Assembly: GCA_003154775.1 (NCBI GenBank)
Contig: PMES01000077.1
Coordinates: 57,330 to 121,329 of the forward strand
Source: Acidobacteriota bacterium
Lineage (GTDB): Bacteria; Acidobacteriota; Terriglobia; Acidiferrales; UBA7541
Direction: 5' to 3'
DNA length: 64,000 bases
Under the pieces are notes generated by a model. It worked only from the letters and a program-made list of their open reading frames with translations. It made no database searches and had not been told where the DNA came from. The position numbers and the translations under genes are program-made. Shown in pieces: positions 1-6,842 of the stretch; position 1 is the first letter of the stretch, and each line of letters opens with the position of its first letter.

Positions 1-22
1 GCCGCTTCGGTCGGGATGACAA
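1..22 (-). repeat. TGTCAT-family repeat arm, cut by window edge
   Basis: The first 22 bases carry the outer end of the dispersed repeat arm (TTCGGTCGGGATGACA). The same end recurs at 1041-1059 and 5768-5783. The rest of the arm would lie left of the window. Confidence 0.6.
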
Positions 23-53
23 TGCTGAGAGAGGCGGAAGCAAGGCGGGCCAG

Positions 54-362
54 TCAGCGCGTGGACGCGGATTCCAACGGTTGCACGTCGCGCGCTACCT
101 TGGCGGCGATTTCATCCTCGGCAACTTCCAGTTCGTAGCGTGTTTGCAGGTTCATCCAAAAGGCGGGGCTGTTCTTGAAGTAGCGCGCGAAACGCAGGGC
201 CGTGTCGGCGGTGATGCCGCGGCGCTCGGCAACGATGTCCGCGATCCGCGTCACGGGGACACGCAGGTCCAGCGCCATCCTGTTCATGCTCAGCCCGAGA
301 GGCGCCATGAACTCCTCGCGGAGAATCTCCCCGGGATGCACCGGCTTCAGTTTCTTCGCCAT
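54..362 (-). CDS. higA: HigA-type addiction module antitoxin (XRE family)
   Basis: A 102-residue protein with the HigA N-terminus (VHPGEILREEF) and an XRE helix-turn-helix at about residues 20-70 (LSMNRMALDLRVPVTRIADI, then RRGITADTALRFARYF). HigA proteins bind and neutralise the HigB mRNA-cleaving toxin and repress their own operon. The ATG at 362 has a strong AGGAGG site six bases upstream. higB normally lies just upstream of higA; here only its last codons remain (372-416), so this is probably an orphan antitoxin or regulator. Family assignment is firm; current function is inferred. Confidence 0.85.
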   Translation of the reverse strand: MAKKLKPVHPGEILREEFMAPLGLSMNRMALDLRVPVTRIADIVAERRGITADTALRFARYFKNSPAFWMNLQTRYELEVAEDEIAAKVARDVQPLESASTR

Positions 363-371
363 ATTGCCCTC

Positions 372-416
372 CTAATGGTAAGTCACGATTTCCACTTCGC
401 CCAACGCAAACCAGAC
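372..416 (-). pseudogene. HigB toxin C-terminal relic
   Basis: Reading the minus strand just upstream of higA gives VWFALGEVEIVTYH and a stop. This closely resembles the conserved HigB/RelE C-terminus (EVEIVDYH). An in-frame TAG at 419-417 precedes it, and no HigB-like reading continues further upstream. The stop lies ten bases before the higA start, as expected for a higBA operon. I read it as the tail of a deleted or degraded toxin gene. Confidence 0.55.
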
Positions 417-562
417 CTACCCTCCAAATGATGCGGGAGGGCGCGCGAAGAGGCCATTTGAGACTTTTCTGGCCATGCCTACGTATCTACCATGTAGGAT
501 TCCGGGTGAGCGCCGTTGGAATAGGGAACAGGAGAAAAGAGATGTGATTTCAGAGGGCGTTT

Positions 563-859
563 TTGCTGGGCCTGCTATTTGTGGCCGCTTTGTTCTTGGT
601 GGGTTGCGCGGCAGGTCCGAATGTGCTGGCGCACAGCGCCGGGGCCGGTGGAAGTATTGCCGGGTTCTGGCTTGGCCTGTGGCACGGCTTCATCTGCCCT
701 GTGACTTTCATCATTTCGCTGTTTTCGGACAAGGTGCACTTCTACGAAGTGCATAACAACGGCGGCTGGTACAACTTTGGATTTGTGCTGGGCGCGTGCA
801 TGATTTTTGGCGGCGGCGGGAAGTCTGCATGTCGGAAGAAGTCATCGGCGCAATCCTGA
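563..859 (+). CDS. Small membrane or lipoprotein-like protein with compromised start
   Basis: About 98 residues: a hydrophobic leader ending in a lipobox-like LFLVGC, then two hydrophobic segments (FWLGLWHGFICPVTFIISLF and WYNFGFVLGACMIFGGGG) around a conserved-looking YEVHNNGGWY loop. Small proteins of this type are widespread and uncharacterised. The readable frame starts at a TTG (563). The better start is ATG 542, which has an AGGAG site eight bases before it, but its second codon is TGA. With CGA there it would read MRFQRAFLLG, a normal signal peptide. The gene may therefore be newly inactivated or poorly translated. Confidence 0.55.
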   Translation: MLGLLFVAALFLVGCAAGPNVLAHSAGAGGSIAGFWLGLWHGFICPVTFIISLFSDKVHFYEVHNNGGWYNFGFVLGACMIFGGGGKSACRKKSSAQS

Positions 860-943
860 GGGCTAGCGCCGATATCTCACGAGAGATTTGAAGATTACCG
901 ATCAGATGGGCTGATTGGGGTTGGCGTCCGAACTGGAATGCAG

Positions 944-1059
944 AAAAGCAGATCCCTCCGCCCCGGCGAAGCGCGCGGGGCGCACAAATCGCGCTACGCG
1001 GCCCGACGCGCCAGAAAACGGCGCGGAAGAAAAATCGGGCCGCTTCGGTCGGGATGACA
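944..1059 (-). repeat. TGTCAT-family repeat arm with long internal hairpins
   Basis: Starts AAAAGCAGATCCCT and ends GGTCGGGATGACA, the two conserved ends of the arm. Between them lies a GC-rich insert with self-complementary stretches in place of the usual short hairpin. The interval between the small membrane-protein gene (ends 859) and the AbrB relic (1241) holds this arm and no supported gene. Confidence 0.6.
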
Positions 1060-1240
1060 ACTCATTGAAATTGCATGAAGTGAAAGAATCCGAGCTTGGT
1101 GAGGCGGGATGCGCTCACGAGAATTGATTGAAACGAAACACTACCAGCTTGCCCGGAGTTGGGCAACTTGGGATGCAAGGCTGAAGAGCTGTACCGATGG
1201 GCGCTTGACCTGGCGCTTTACTTTGTCCTAGATGTAAAGA

Positions 1241-1461
1241 ATGGCGGAAGCTACTCTTTCTTCAAATACCAGATCACGATACCTCGTGACATGCGCCGGG
1301 CCCTTGGCCTCAAAGCTGGCGACAAACTGCTCGTGGTGGTGTTGGACGACAGCATGATCGTACTCAAGAAGCCCAAGTCCTTCGCGGGTGCAATTAAAGG
1401 GATGGGCAAGGGGCTGTACCCGGCGGATTATCTCAAGAAGGAACGCGAGAGCTGGGAATAG
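1241..1461 (+). pseudogene. AbrB/MazE/SpoVT-type antitoxin, frameshifted near the N-terminus
   Basis: The readable frame encodes FKYQITIPRDMRRALGLKAG and LYPADYLKKERESW, the swapped-hairpin AbrB fold of VapB/MazE-like antitoxins. The natural start appears to be ATG 1241 (MAEATLSS), but that is one frame away from the body. Restoring one A in the AAA run near 1264 would give MAEATLSSKYQITIP, the usual form. The in-frame alternative is a distant TTG at 1159 that adds an unrelated leader. No PIN-domain toxin follows, since hrcA begins 80 bases later. A sequencing error would look identical. Confidence 0.65.
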
Positions 1462-1498
1462 AGCGCCTGGTTGGTTAGAAACTGAGGGCCGCGAGTCT

Positions 1499-1555
1499 TT
1501 GACGGAACTTGACAGGCTTCCTAGAATAGTAAGTAGCACCGCGTGGCGAGTGCTG
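1499..1555 (+). promoter_or_regulatory. hrcA promoter with CIRCE-like inverted repeat
   Basis: TTGACG (1499-1504), a 17-bp spacer and TAGAAT (1522-1527) form a good sigma70-type promoter. Over the expected transcription start lies AGCAC (1535-1539)-N11-GTGCT (1551-1555 region). These match the inner half-sites of CIRCE (TTAGCACTC-N9-GAGTGCTAA), the HrcA operator, with a spacing about three bases shorter than canonical. Autorepression of hrcA by its product is therefore likely but unproven. Confidence 0.5.
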
Positions 1556-2604
1556 CTATGAGGAACCTCGCACTACAGGAACGGCGTAACCGGCAGATTC
1601 TGGCCGACCTTGTTCGCACGTACATCGAGACGGGCGAGCCGGTGTCCTCGCGCGCCATCTCCAAGCGCTTCGAGGAAGCGCTGAGCACGGCGACGATTCG
1701 CAACGTCATGGCGGACCTGGAAGATGGCGGGTACCTATACCAGCCGCACACTTCCGCGGGGCGTGTGCCGACTGCCGAGGCGTACCGGTTCTTCGCGCAG
1801 GAGATTGCCTCGCAGGCGACGCTGAGCGTCGAGGACCGCGATTGGATCAACCGGGAGATGGCTGCGGGAGTTTCCGCGGGAGAGATAACCGAGCGCGCGG
1901 GGCACGTGCTGGCGGAAGTGTCCAAGGGCGTGGGCATCATCGTATCGCCGCCGCTGCGCAAAACGGTTTTGGAGCATGCGCGGATGTGGCTGCTGCCGGA
2001 CGGGCGCGTGGTGGTGGTGCTGATTTCGCCGGGGGGCAACACGCGGGATAAAGTGCTGCGGCCCGCGCGGCCGTTTACACAGGAGGAGCTTGACGCCACC
2101 GCCGATTTTCTGAACCGCCATTATTCCGGATGGACGCTGGAAGCGATTCGCGGAGACTTGCTGCTGAAGCTGGCGAACGAGCGGGAGAAGTACGAAGGCA
2201 TTGTGCGCAGCGCGTTGACGCTGTGCGATCCGGGTATTCTCGGGGAAAGCACGGAACAGCAGGTACACGTGGAAGGCACGGCGCAAATCGTGGGCTCGCC
2301 GGGATTCCCGGACCAGGCGCAACTGCGGGAATTGCTGGAGGCGATTGAGGAGAAGCACCGGTTGGTGGCGCTATTGAACGCGTGCATTGAGGCGCCGGAG
2401 CCGGTGTTCGTGCAAATCGGCGTGAAGGAAATTTCTCCTGCGGGAGAGAATATCGCGCTCATCAGCGCGCCCTATTCGCACAGCGACCGGGCGCAAGGCT
2501 CACTGGGCGTGCTGGGGCCGACGCGCATGCACTACGAGCGCGCCATGACCGCGGTGGCCTACGTGGCGCAGCTTTTCAGCGAAGCCTTGAGCAAGATCGA
2601 ATAG
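1543..2604 (+). CDS. hrcA: Heat-inducible transcription repressor HrcA
   Basis: A 353-residue protein from GTG 1543 (348 from ATG 1558). It has the HrcA winged helix (RQILADLVRTYIETGEPVSS, then ATIRNVMADLEDGGYLYQPH) followed by TSAGRVPTAEAYRFF. The C-terminal part carries the GAF-like dimerisation region and ends in the conserved ILGPTRMHYERAMTAVAYVA-type segment. HrcA represses chaperone operons and depends on GroEL for folding. It heads the hrcA-grpE-dnaJ-rsmE block and is probably autoregulated through the inverted repeat over its start. The ATG start would remove the operator from the coding region. Confidence 0.95.
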   Translation: MASAAMRNLALQERRNRQILADLVRTYIETGEPVSSRAISKRFEEALSTATIRNVMADLEDGGYLYQPHTSAGRVPTAEAYRFFAQEIASQATLSVEDRDWINREMAAGVSAGEITERAGHVLAEVSKGVGIIVSPPLRKTVLEHARMWLLPDGRVVVVLISPGGNTRDKVLRPARPFTQEELDATADFLNRHYSGWTLEAIRGDLLLKLANEREKYEGIVRSALTLCDPGILGESTEQQVHVEGTAQIVGSPGFPDQAQLRELLEAIEEKHRLVALLNACIEAPEPVFVQIGVKEISPAGENIALISAPYSHSDRAQGSLGVLGPTRMHYERAMTAVAYVAQLFSEALSKIE

Positions 2605-2627
2605 CAAACTGTATTGAGGGATGAGGT

Positions 2628-3203
2628 ATGAAAGACCGAGAAAGCAAGCTGAACGTGTCCGATAGCGAGGACGTGGGCCAACCCGCGGAAGACAAAGCCG
2701 TGGTGGACGATGCCGCGCGCGAGGAAGCGGACGTGAAGAAACTGGCCACGGACCTGGAAGATTTGCGGCAGACGATGCTGCGGCGACAGGCGGACTTCGA
2801 CAATTACCGCAAGCGGATTGAGCGGGAACGCAGCGAAGACGGGCGGCGGGCCACGGCGCGCGTGATCGAAGGATTAATTCCGGTGCTGGATAGTTTCGAG
2901 AACGCGTTGGCGGCGCATCGCGAAGCGGAGTACGAAAACTATCGCAAGGGCTTTGAACTGATCTTCAAGCAACTGCTGGACAATGTGGCCAAGCTGGGGG
3001 CGCATCGGATTGACCCGTTGGGCAAGACGTTTGACCCGCACCTGCACCAGGCGATGGACCGTATTGAGACCACCGAGCATCCCGACGGCACGATCCTGGC
3101 GGTGTTTCAGCCGGGTTACGAATTCCATGGCCGGGTGCTGCGGCCGGCGCTGGTGCGCGTAGCGGTTCATCCGGGCGGCGCATCGAAGGGGGAAGTGAAT
3201 TGA
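2628..3203 (+). CDS. grpE: Nucleotide exchange factor GrpE
   Basis: A 191-residue GrpE, which releases ADP from DnaK. An acidic N-terminal region leads into the long coiled-coil helix (RRQADFDNYRKRIERERSED). A C-terminal beta domain follows, with the family signature around HLHQAMDRIET, VFQPGYEFHGRVLRPALVRV. Length is typical. It starts 23 bases after hrcA and is presumably co-transcribed. dnaK, often next in such operons, is not found downstream. Confidence 0.95.
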   Translation: MKDRESKLNVSDSEDVGQPAEDKAVVDDAAREEADVKKLATDLEDLRQTMLRRQADFDNYRKRIERERSEDGRRATARVIEGLIPVLDSFENALAAHREAEYENYRKGFELIFKQLLDNVAKLGAHRIDPLGKTFDPHLHQAMDRIETTEHPDGTILAVFQPGYEFHGRVLRPALVRVAVHPGGASKGEVN

Positions 3204-3208
3204 AGGCA

Positions 3209-3224
3209 GTTATCAGTAATCAGT
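3209..3224. repeat. GTTATCAGTAATCAGT intergenic repeat
   Basis: This 16-bp word also occurs, exactly inverted, at 60924-60939. It sits in the 188-bp gap between grpE and dnaJ, which also holds several ATATCTGA-like words (3331-3347) and no supported gene. Confidence 0.4.
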
Positions 3225-3391
3225 GATCAGTAAGACCTCCGCAGTTTGACGTTAAGGGATCGGTGGAGTGACTCCCTTCCGGCCGATCGAGCGGGCAGAG
3301 TACTGATTGAGGGCAAGGATTCCTGATCGCTGATATCTGATATCTGAACGCCGTACACTTTTAGCTTAGGAAGGATACTCAGGGGAAGAGC

Positions 3392-4537
3392 ATGAGTCGC
3401 GGACAGCAACGAGACTATTACGAGATTTTGGGCGTCGCCAAGGCGGCTTCGATCGAGGAGATCAAGTCGGCTTACCGTAAAGCGGCGCTGAAGTGGCACC
3501 CCGATCGCAACCCGGAGCACAAGGAAGATGCCGAATTGCGCTTCCGGGAAAGCACGGAGGCCTACAGCATCCTGAGCGACGCCCAGAAGCGGCAGATTTA
3601 CGACACGTACGGCCACACTGGTTTGGCGGGCGCCGGGGCGCAGCCCGACTTCAACGGTACGATCTTCCAGGACTTCCACGACATTTTCGGCGACATTTTC
3701 GGCTTCGAGGACCTTTTCGGCGCGGCCGGTGGGCGGCGCGGCGGACGCAGCCGCGCAAAGCGTGGCTCTGACTTGCGGTATGACATGACGCTGAGCTTCG
3801 ATGAAGCGGCCATGGGCGTGAGCACGAAGATTCGCGTGCCGCGGATGGAGTATTGCGAAGCGTGCAACGGCACCGGCGCGAAGAAGGGCACTGGCGTGGT
3901 GAGTTGCCAGGCTTGCGGCGGGCGCGGCCAATTGGTCTACCAGCAGGGATTTTTCACGGTAAACCGCACTTGCCCCGCCTGTCAGGGCGCCGGGCAAATC
4001 GTGAAGGAACGCTGCGCCGATTGCCGCGGGCAGGGACGCATCGAGCGCGAGCGCACGATTGAATTGCGCATTCCTCCCGGCGTGGATACGGGTACGCGGC
4101 TGCGCGTGCAGGGGGAAGGCGAGCCGGGGCCGAACGGGGGTCCGGCGGGCGATCTGTATGTCGTCCTGGAAGTGAAGGAGCACAAGTTTTTCGAGCGGCG
4201 CGGCGCGGATTTGTACTGCACGGTGCCGCTGAGCATTGCGCAAGCCACGCTGGGCACGGAATTGCAGGTTCCCGGATTGAACGGCGAAGAGACGCTGAAG
4301 ATTCCCGAAGGCACGCAAGGCGGCGCGGTTTTCCGTCTCAAAGGCAAGGGCCTACCAGACCCGCACGGCGGCGGGCGTGGGGACTTGTATTTTCACGTGC
4401 GCGTGTTGACACCGACGAAGCTCACCCGGGAGGAGCGCAAATTGATGGAGCAGCTTCACGCCACGATGAAGGTGGAGAACAAGCCGGCGGAGCGGGATTC
4501 CAATATCTTCAACAAAGTGAAAGACATCTTCGGATAG
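3392..4537 (+). CDS. dnaJ: Chaperone DnaJ (type I Hsp40)
   Basis: A 381-residue type I DnaJ. The J domain has the HPD motif at residues 36-38, which stimulates DnaK ATPase. A Gly/Phe-rich linker (about 75-125) follows. Four CxxCxGxG zinc motifs (CEACNGTG, CQACGGRG, CPACQGAG, CADCRGQG) span about 155-215, then come the substrate-binding beta domains. The ATG at 3392 lies after an AGGGGAAG site. It shares the operon direction with grpE but is separated by 188 bp, so a separate promoter is possible. Confidence 0.96.
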   Translation: MSRGQQRDYYEILGVAKAASIEEIKSAYRKAALKWHPDRNPEHKEDAELRFRESTEAYSILSDAQKRQIYDTYGHTGLAGAGAQPDFNGTIFQDFHDIFGDIFGFEDLFGAAGGRRGGRSRAKRGSDLRYDMTLSFDEAAMGVSTKIRVPRMEYCEACNGTGAKKGTGVVSCQACGGRGQLVYQQGFFTVNRTCPACQGAGQIVKERCADCRGQGRIERERTIELRIPPGVDTGTRLRVQGEGEPGPNGGPAGDLYVVLEVKEHKFFERRGADLYCTVPLSIAQATLGTELQVPGLNGEETLKIPEGTQGGAVFRLKGKGLPDPHGGGRGDLYFHVRVLTPTKLTREERKLMEQLHATMKVENKPAERDSNIFNKVKDIFG

Positions 4538-4644
4538 AGCGGCTTCCCTGCCTGTAGATTATCTCTTCCACTTCAAGGCAATTTTGTTGCGGGAGAGGTG
4601 TTGGCAAGTTTGAGGTGACGCTAGTTGGCAAATGCAGCCGGGCA

Positions 4645-4748
4645 TTTTGGAGTGCGGCGGCTTGCCGCCGCTTTTGAGCTGGAAGCAGGTCCGCGAGAGT
4701 GTCTTTCTCTGCAGGATGTAGTGGGCGATCTTAAGATCGGCCACTACC
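4645..4748 (+). repeat. GGAGTGCGGCGG two-hairpin repeat, copy 1
   Basis: TTTTGGAGTGCGGCGG runs into a GCGGCGG-CTT-GCCGCCGC hairpin. A spacer with a CTTTCTC word follows, then a TAGTGG...CCACTA hairpin at 4719-4747. The same layout occurs at 54642-54770. The first hairpin could act as a terminator for dnaJ. Confidence 0.5.
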
Positions 4749-4813
4749 AAGGCAACTTCAATCGCAAATTACGGATACAGAGGGCTGGCGTTTCGTGTCA
4801 AGATAGGCGCGAG

Positions 4814-5533
4814 ATGCGACGCCGATTCTTTGTAGAACGATTTGAGGCGCAGCGCGCGCGGATGGAAGGCGAAGCCGCGCACCATGTGGGCCGGGTGCTC
4901 CGTGCGCAGCCGGGGCAGGTGTATGAGCTTAGCGATGGCCAGCGGGTGTGGCTGGGCCGCGTGGAAACGGTGGGCCGCGATGTCGTCGAATTTGCATTGG
5001 TGGAAGAACTGCCGGGGCATCAGCCGTCGCTGGATAGCACGCTGCTGCTGGCCGTGGTGAAATTCGATGCCTTTGAATGGGCGCTGGAAAAGGCCACGGA
5101 ACTGGGCGTGACGCGCATTGTGCCGCTCGCTGCTGCGCGCAGCGAAAAGGCGCTATTGGTGGCGGCTCCCAAGCGCGCGGAACGATGGACGAAAATTCTT
5201 CTGGAAGCCTCGCAGCAATCGCGCCGTGTAAGCGTGCCCCTGCTTGAGCCACTGGCCAAACCGGAAGTTGCGTTCGCCTGGAAGGCTGAAGCATTGCGCG
5301 TGTTTCTTTCCGAAGCGCCGGAGGCCAAGCCCTTGCGCGTGGTGCTCGCCGGTCAGCAGCAGAGGGCCGCCGTTCTGGCGATTGGGCCGGAAGGCGGGTG
5401 GACGGACGCGGAGTTTGCCGCCGGGCGCGGCGCGCAGTTTCAGGAGGCTTCGCTCGGCAAGCTCATCCTCCGTACCGAGACCGCCGTCGTCGCGGCGCTT
5501 GCTTCGCTGAATTTTGCGCTTTCGCAAGACTGA
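4814..5533 (+). CDS. rsmE: 16S rRNA (uracil-1498-N3)-methyltransferase RsmE
   Basis: A 239-residue SPOUT methyltransferase that methylates U1498 of 16S rRNA with SAM. The N-terminal PUA-like part begins MRRRFFVERF. The knotted SAM-binding half carries EKATELGVTRIVPL, ASQQSRR, IGPEGGWTDAEF and LGKLILRTETAVVAAL, all RsmE hallmarks. ATG 4814 is chosen because MRRRFF matches family N-termini; the frame stays open further upstream into repeat sequence. Its place after dnaJ is a common neighbour pair. Confidence 0.93.
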   Translation: MRRRFFVERFEAQRARMEGEAAHHVGRVLRAQPGQVYELSDGQRVWLGRVETVGRDVVEFALVEELPGHQPSLDSTLLLAVVKFDAFEWALEKATELGVTRIVPLAAARSEKALLVAAPKRAERWTKILLEASQQSRRVSVPLLEPLAKPEVAFAWKAEALRVFLSEAPEAKPLRVVLAGQQQRAAVLAIGPEGGWTDAEFAAGRGAQFQEASLGKLILRTETAVVAALASLNFALSQD

Positions 5534-5700
5534 GGTCAGGCCGATTCGATCCTTGGCCACAAAGTTCTCTGGCGCAATGGACGGATGAGAGTGTCGCGCC
5601 TACGGCGCTCTTGATTTTGGTTGCTCCTTAACCCAGCCCTTACGGGCTGGGCTAACTTGTGGCGCGCCTCCGGCGCTGGGAGTGAGGAGATTCGGATAGA
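5534..5700. other. Intergenic hairpin-rich stretch
   Basis: This part of the roughly 600-bp rsmE-lepB gap has no supported gene. It contains a perfect CCCAGCCC-TTAC-GGGCTGGG hairpin (5634-5653) and GGCGC-rich palindromic words (CGCCTACGGCGC, CGCCTCCGGCGC). The hairpin could terminate rsmE transcription, but no clear T-run follows. Confidence 0.4.
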
Positions 5701-5731
5701 AAAGTCCAGCAGAGAGGATTCCGAGGAAGAT

Positions 5732-5783
5732 GGATCCCTCCACTGCGGCCCGCAAACCACGCGGGCCTTCGGTCGGGATGACA
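5732..5783 (-). repeat. TGTCAT-family repeat arm with variant hairpin
   Basis: GGATCCCTCC at one end and GGTCGGGATGACA at the other flank a GCGGCCCGC...GCGGGCC hairpin. The TTCGGTCGGGATGACA end is identical to those at 1-22 and 1044-1059. Confidence 0.55.
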
Positions 5784-5805
5784 AAAGTGCTTACGCCCTG
5801 CCGAG

Positions 5806-5834
5806 ATGGGGTCGAGCATGCTCGACCCCTACGG
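5806..5834. repeat. GGGGTCGAGC palindrome, copy 1
   Basis: GGGGTCGAGC followed directly by its complement GCTCGACCCC and then TACG. A second copy with two extra central bases lies at 43638-43666. It would form a strong hairpin. Confidence 0.55.
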
Positions 5835-5936
5835 GGAGCGGCCTAAGAACGCAACCTGAGAGCGAGGACGCTTCGAGGCCGCGGGTAAACCCTTCGCGGC
5901 TCAGGGCAAGCAGGAGTGAGTGTGCCAGAGGAGGGG

Positions 5937-5968
5937 AAAGCAGATCCCTCGCGTTGCTCGGGATGACA
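5937..5968 (-). repeat. TGTCAT-family repeat arm, short form
   Basis: Reads AAAGCAGATCCCTCGCG...CTCGGGATGACA, the standard arm with its short CGAGCnnnGCGAG hairpin. No matching inverted partner lies within 100 bases. Confidence 0.6.
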
Positions 5969-6141
5969 AATTCGGCGGGTTAACTGGTCAAAGAGACTAC
6001 CTGGTGACGGGGTTAGTTGGAGGCAACGGGGAAGCGAGGACGAGGCTTCAAAATAGATGGCTGCGCGAGGCTGGGGCATCCATTGCAAAGGGCAATTGGC
6101 CCAATGCGGATGTGCATGCTATAAATGAGAGGCAGCACGAA

Positions 6142-6809
6142 ATGCTGAAAGCTGACGAAAATCAGACCCCTGCGCCCACGGGCGAGCAATCCTCAGCCCC
6201 TGGCTCCTTGCTGTCCCCGGCCGATCCTTCCGCGAATCCTCCCGCAGCCACTCCTGCACCTGCGCATCACGCGTTACGGCACGAAATCCGTGTGTGGACG
6301 CGCGATCTGCTGATCGCCATCGGCCTGGCGCTGGTCATCATTGTCTTCCTCTACCAACCGGTGAAGGTGGAAGGCACCAGCATGATGCGCCGCTGCTCAC
6401 CGACCAGGAGCGCATCTTCATCAACAAATTCGTTTACCGATTTGAGCCCATCGAGCGCGGGGACGTGGTAGTGTTCTGGTACCCGCTGGATCGCTCGAAG
6501 TCCTTTATCAAGCGCGTGCTGGCGCTGCCGGGGGAAACGATTGAAATTCGCCGCGGCGCGGTTTATGTGAATGGGCAGATAGTCCCCGAGCCCTACGTGC
6601 CGCCGCGTTACGCCGATGTCACGGATTTCGGGCCTGTTCGCGTGCCCCAGGGCAGCTATTTCGTGATGGGGGACCACCGCATCAGCTCGAACGATTCGCG
6701 GGTGTTCGGGCCGGTCGCCAGCCAGTACATTTACGGCCGCGCCGTATTTGCCTACTGGCCCGTGGATCATTTCGGTTCGTTGTCGACGACTGAGGCGAAC
6801 GACAAATGA
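6142..6809 (+). pseudogene. lepB: Signal peptidase I, frameshifted between the catalytic residues
   Basis: ATG 6142 (GAGAGG upstream) opens a Pro/Ala-rich cytosolic leader, then a membrane helix (DLLIAIGLALVIIVFLY) and VKVEGTSMM, which contains the nucleophile Ser. Two extra bases near 6388-6389 (ATGATG-CG-CCGCTG) shift the frame. The rest, LLTDQERIFINKFVYRFEP, FIKRVLALPGETIEI (general-base Lys) and the GDHRISSNDSRVFGPV box, continues one frame over to 6809. Repaired, it is a normal enzyme of about 221 residues that cleaves secretory signal peptides. As written, Ser and Lys cannot lie in one protein. Either the assembly has an error or another lepB exists elsewhere. Confidence 0.85.
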
Positions 6810-6842
6810 AGTTCGACGGAGGGCACACTGACGACGGAAGTA

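Noticed and set aside
915-1127. 70-codon plus-strand frame
   Set aside because: It is translated from the repeat arm at 944-1059 and has no ribosome site.
1462-1498. PIN-domain toxin after the AbrB antitoxin
   Set aside because: Only about 80 bases separate it from hrcA and no toxin reading was found in any frame.
1533-1556. Canonical CIRCE element
   Set aside because: Only the inner AGCAC/GTGCT parts match and the spacing is about three bases short, so it is reported as CIRCE-like only.
5920-6141. Upstream extension of the lepB frame
   Set aside because: It crosses a repeat arm; ATG 6142 with GAGAGG fits signal peptidase length.
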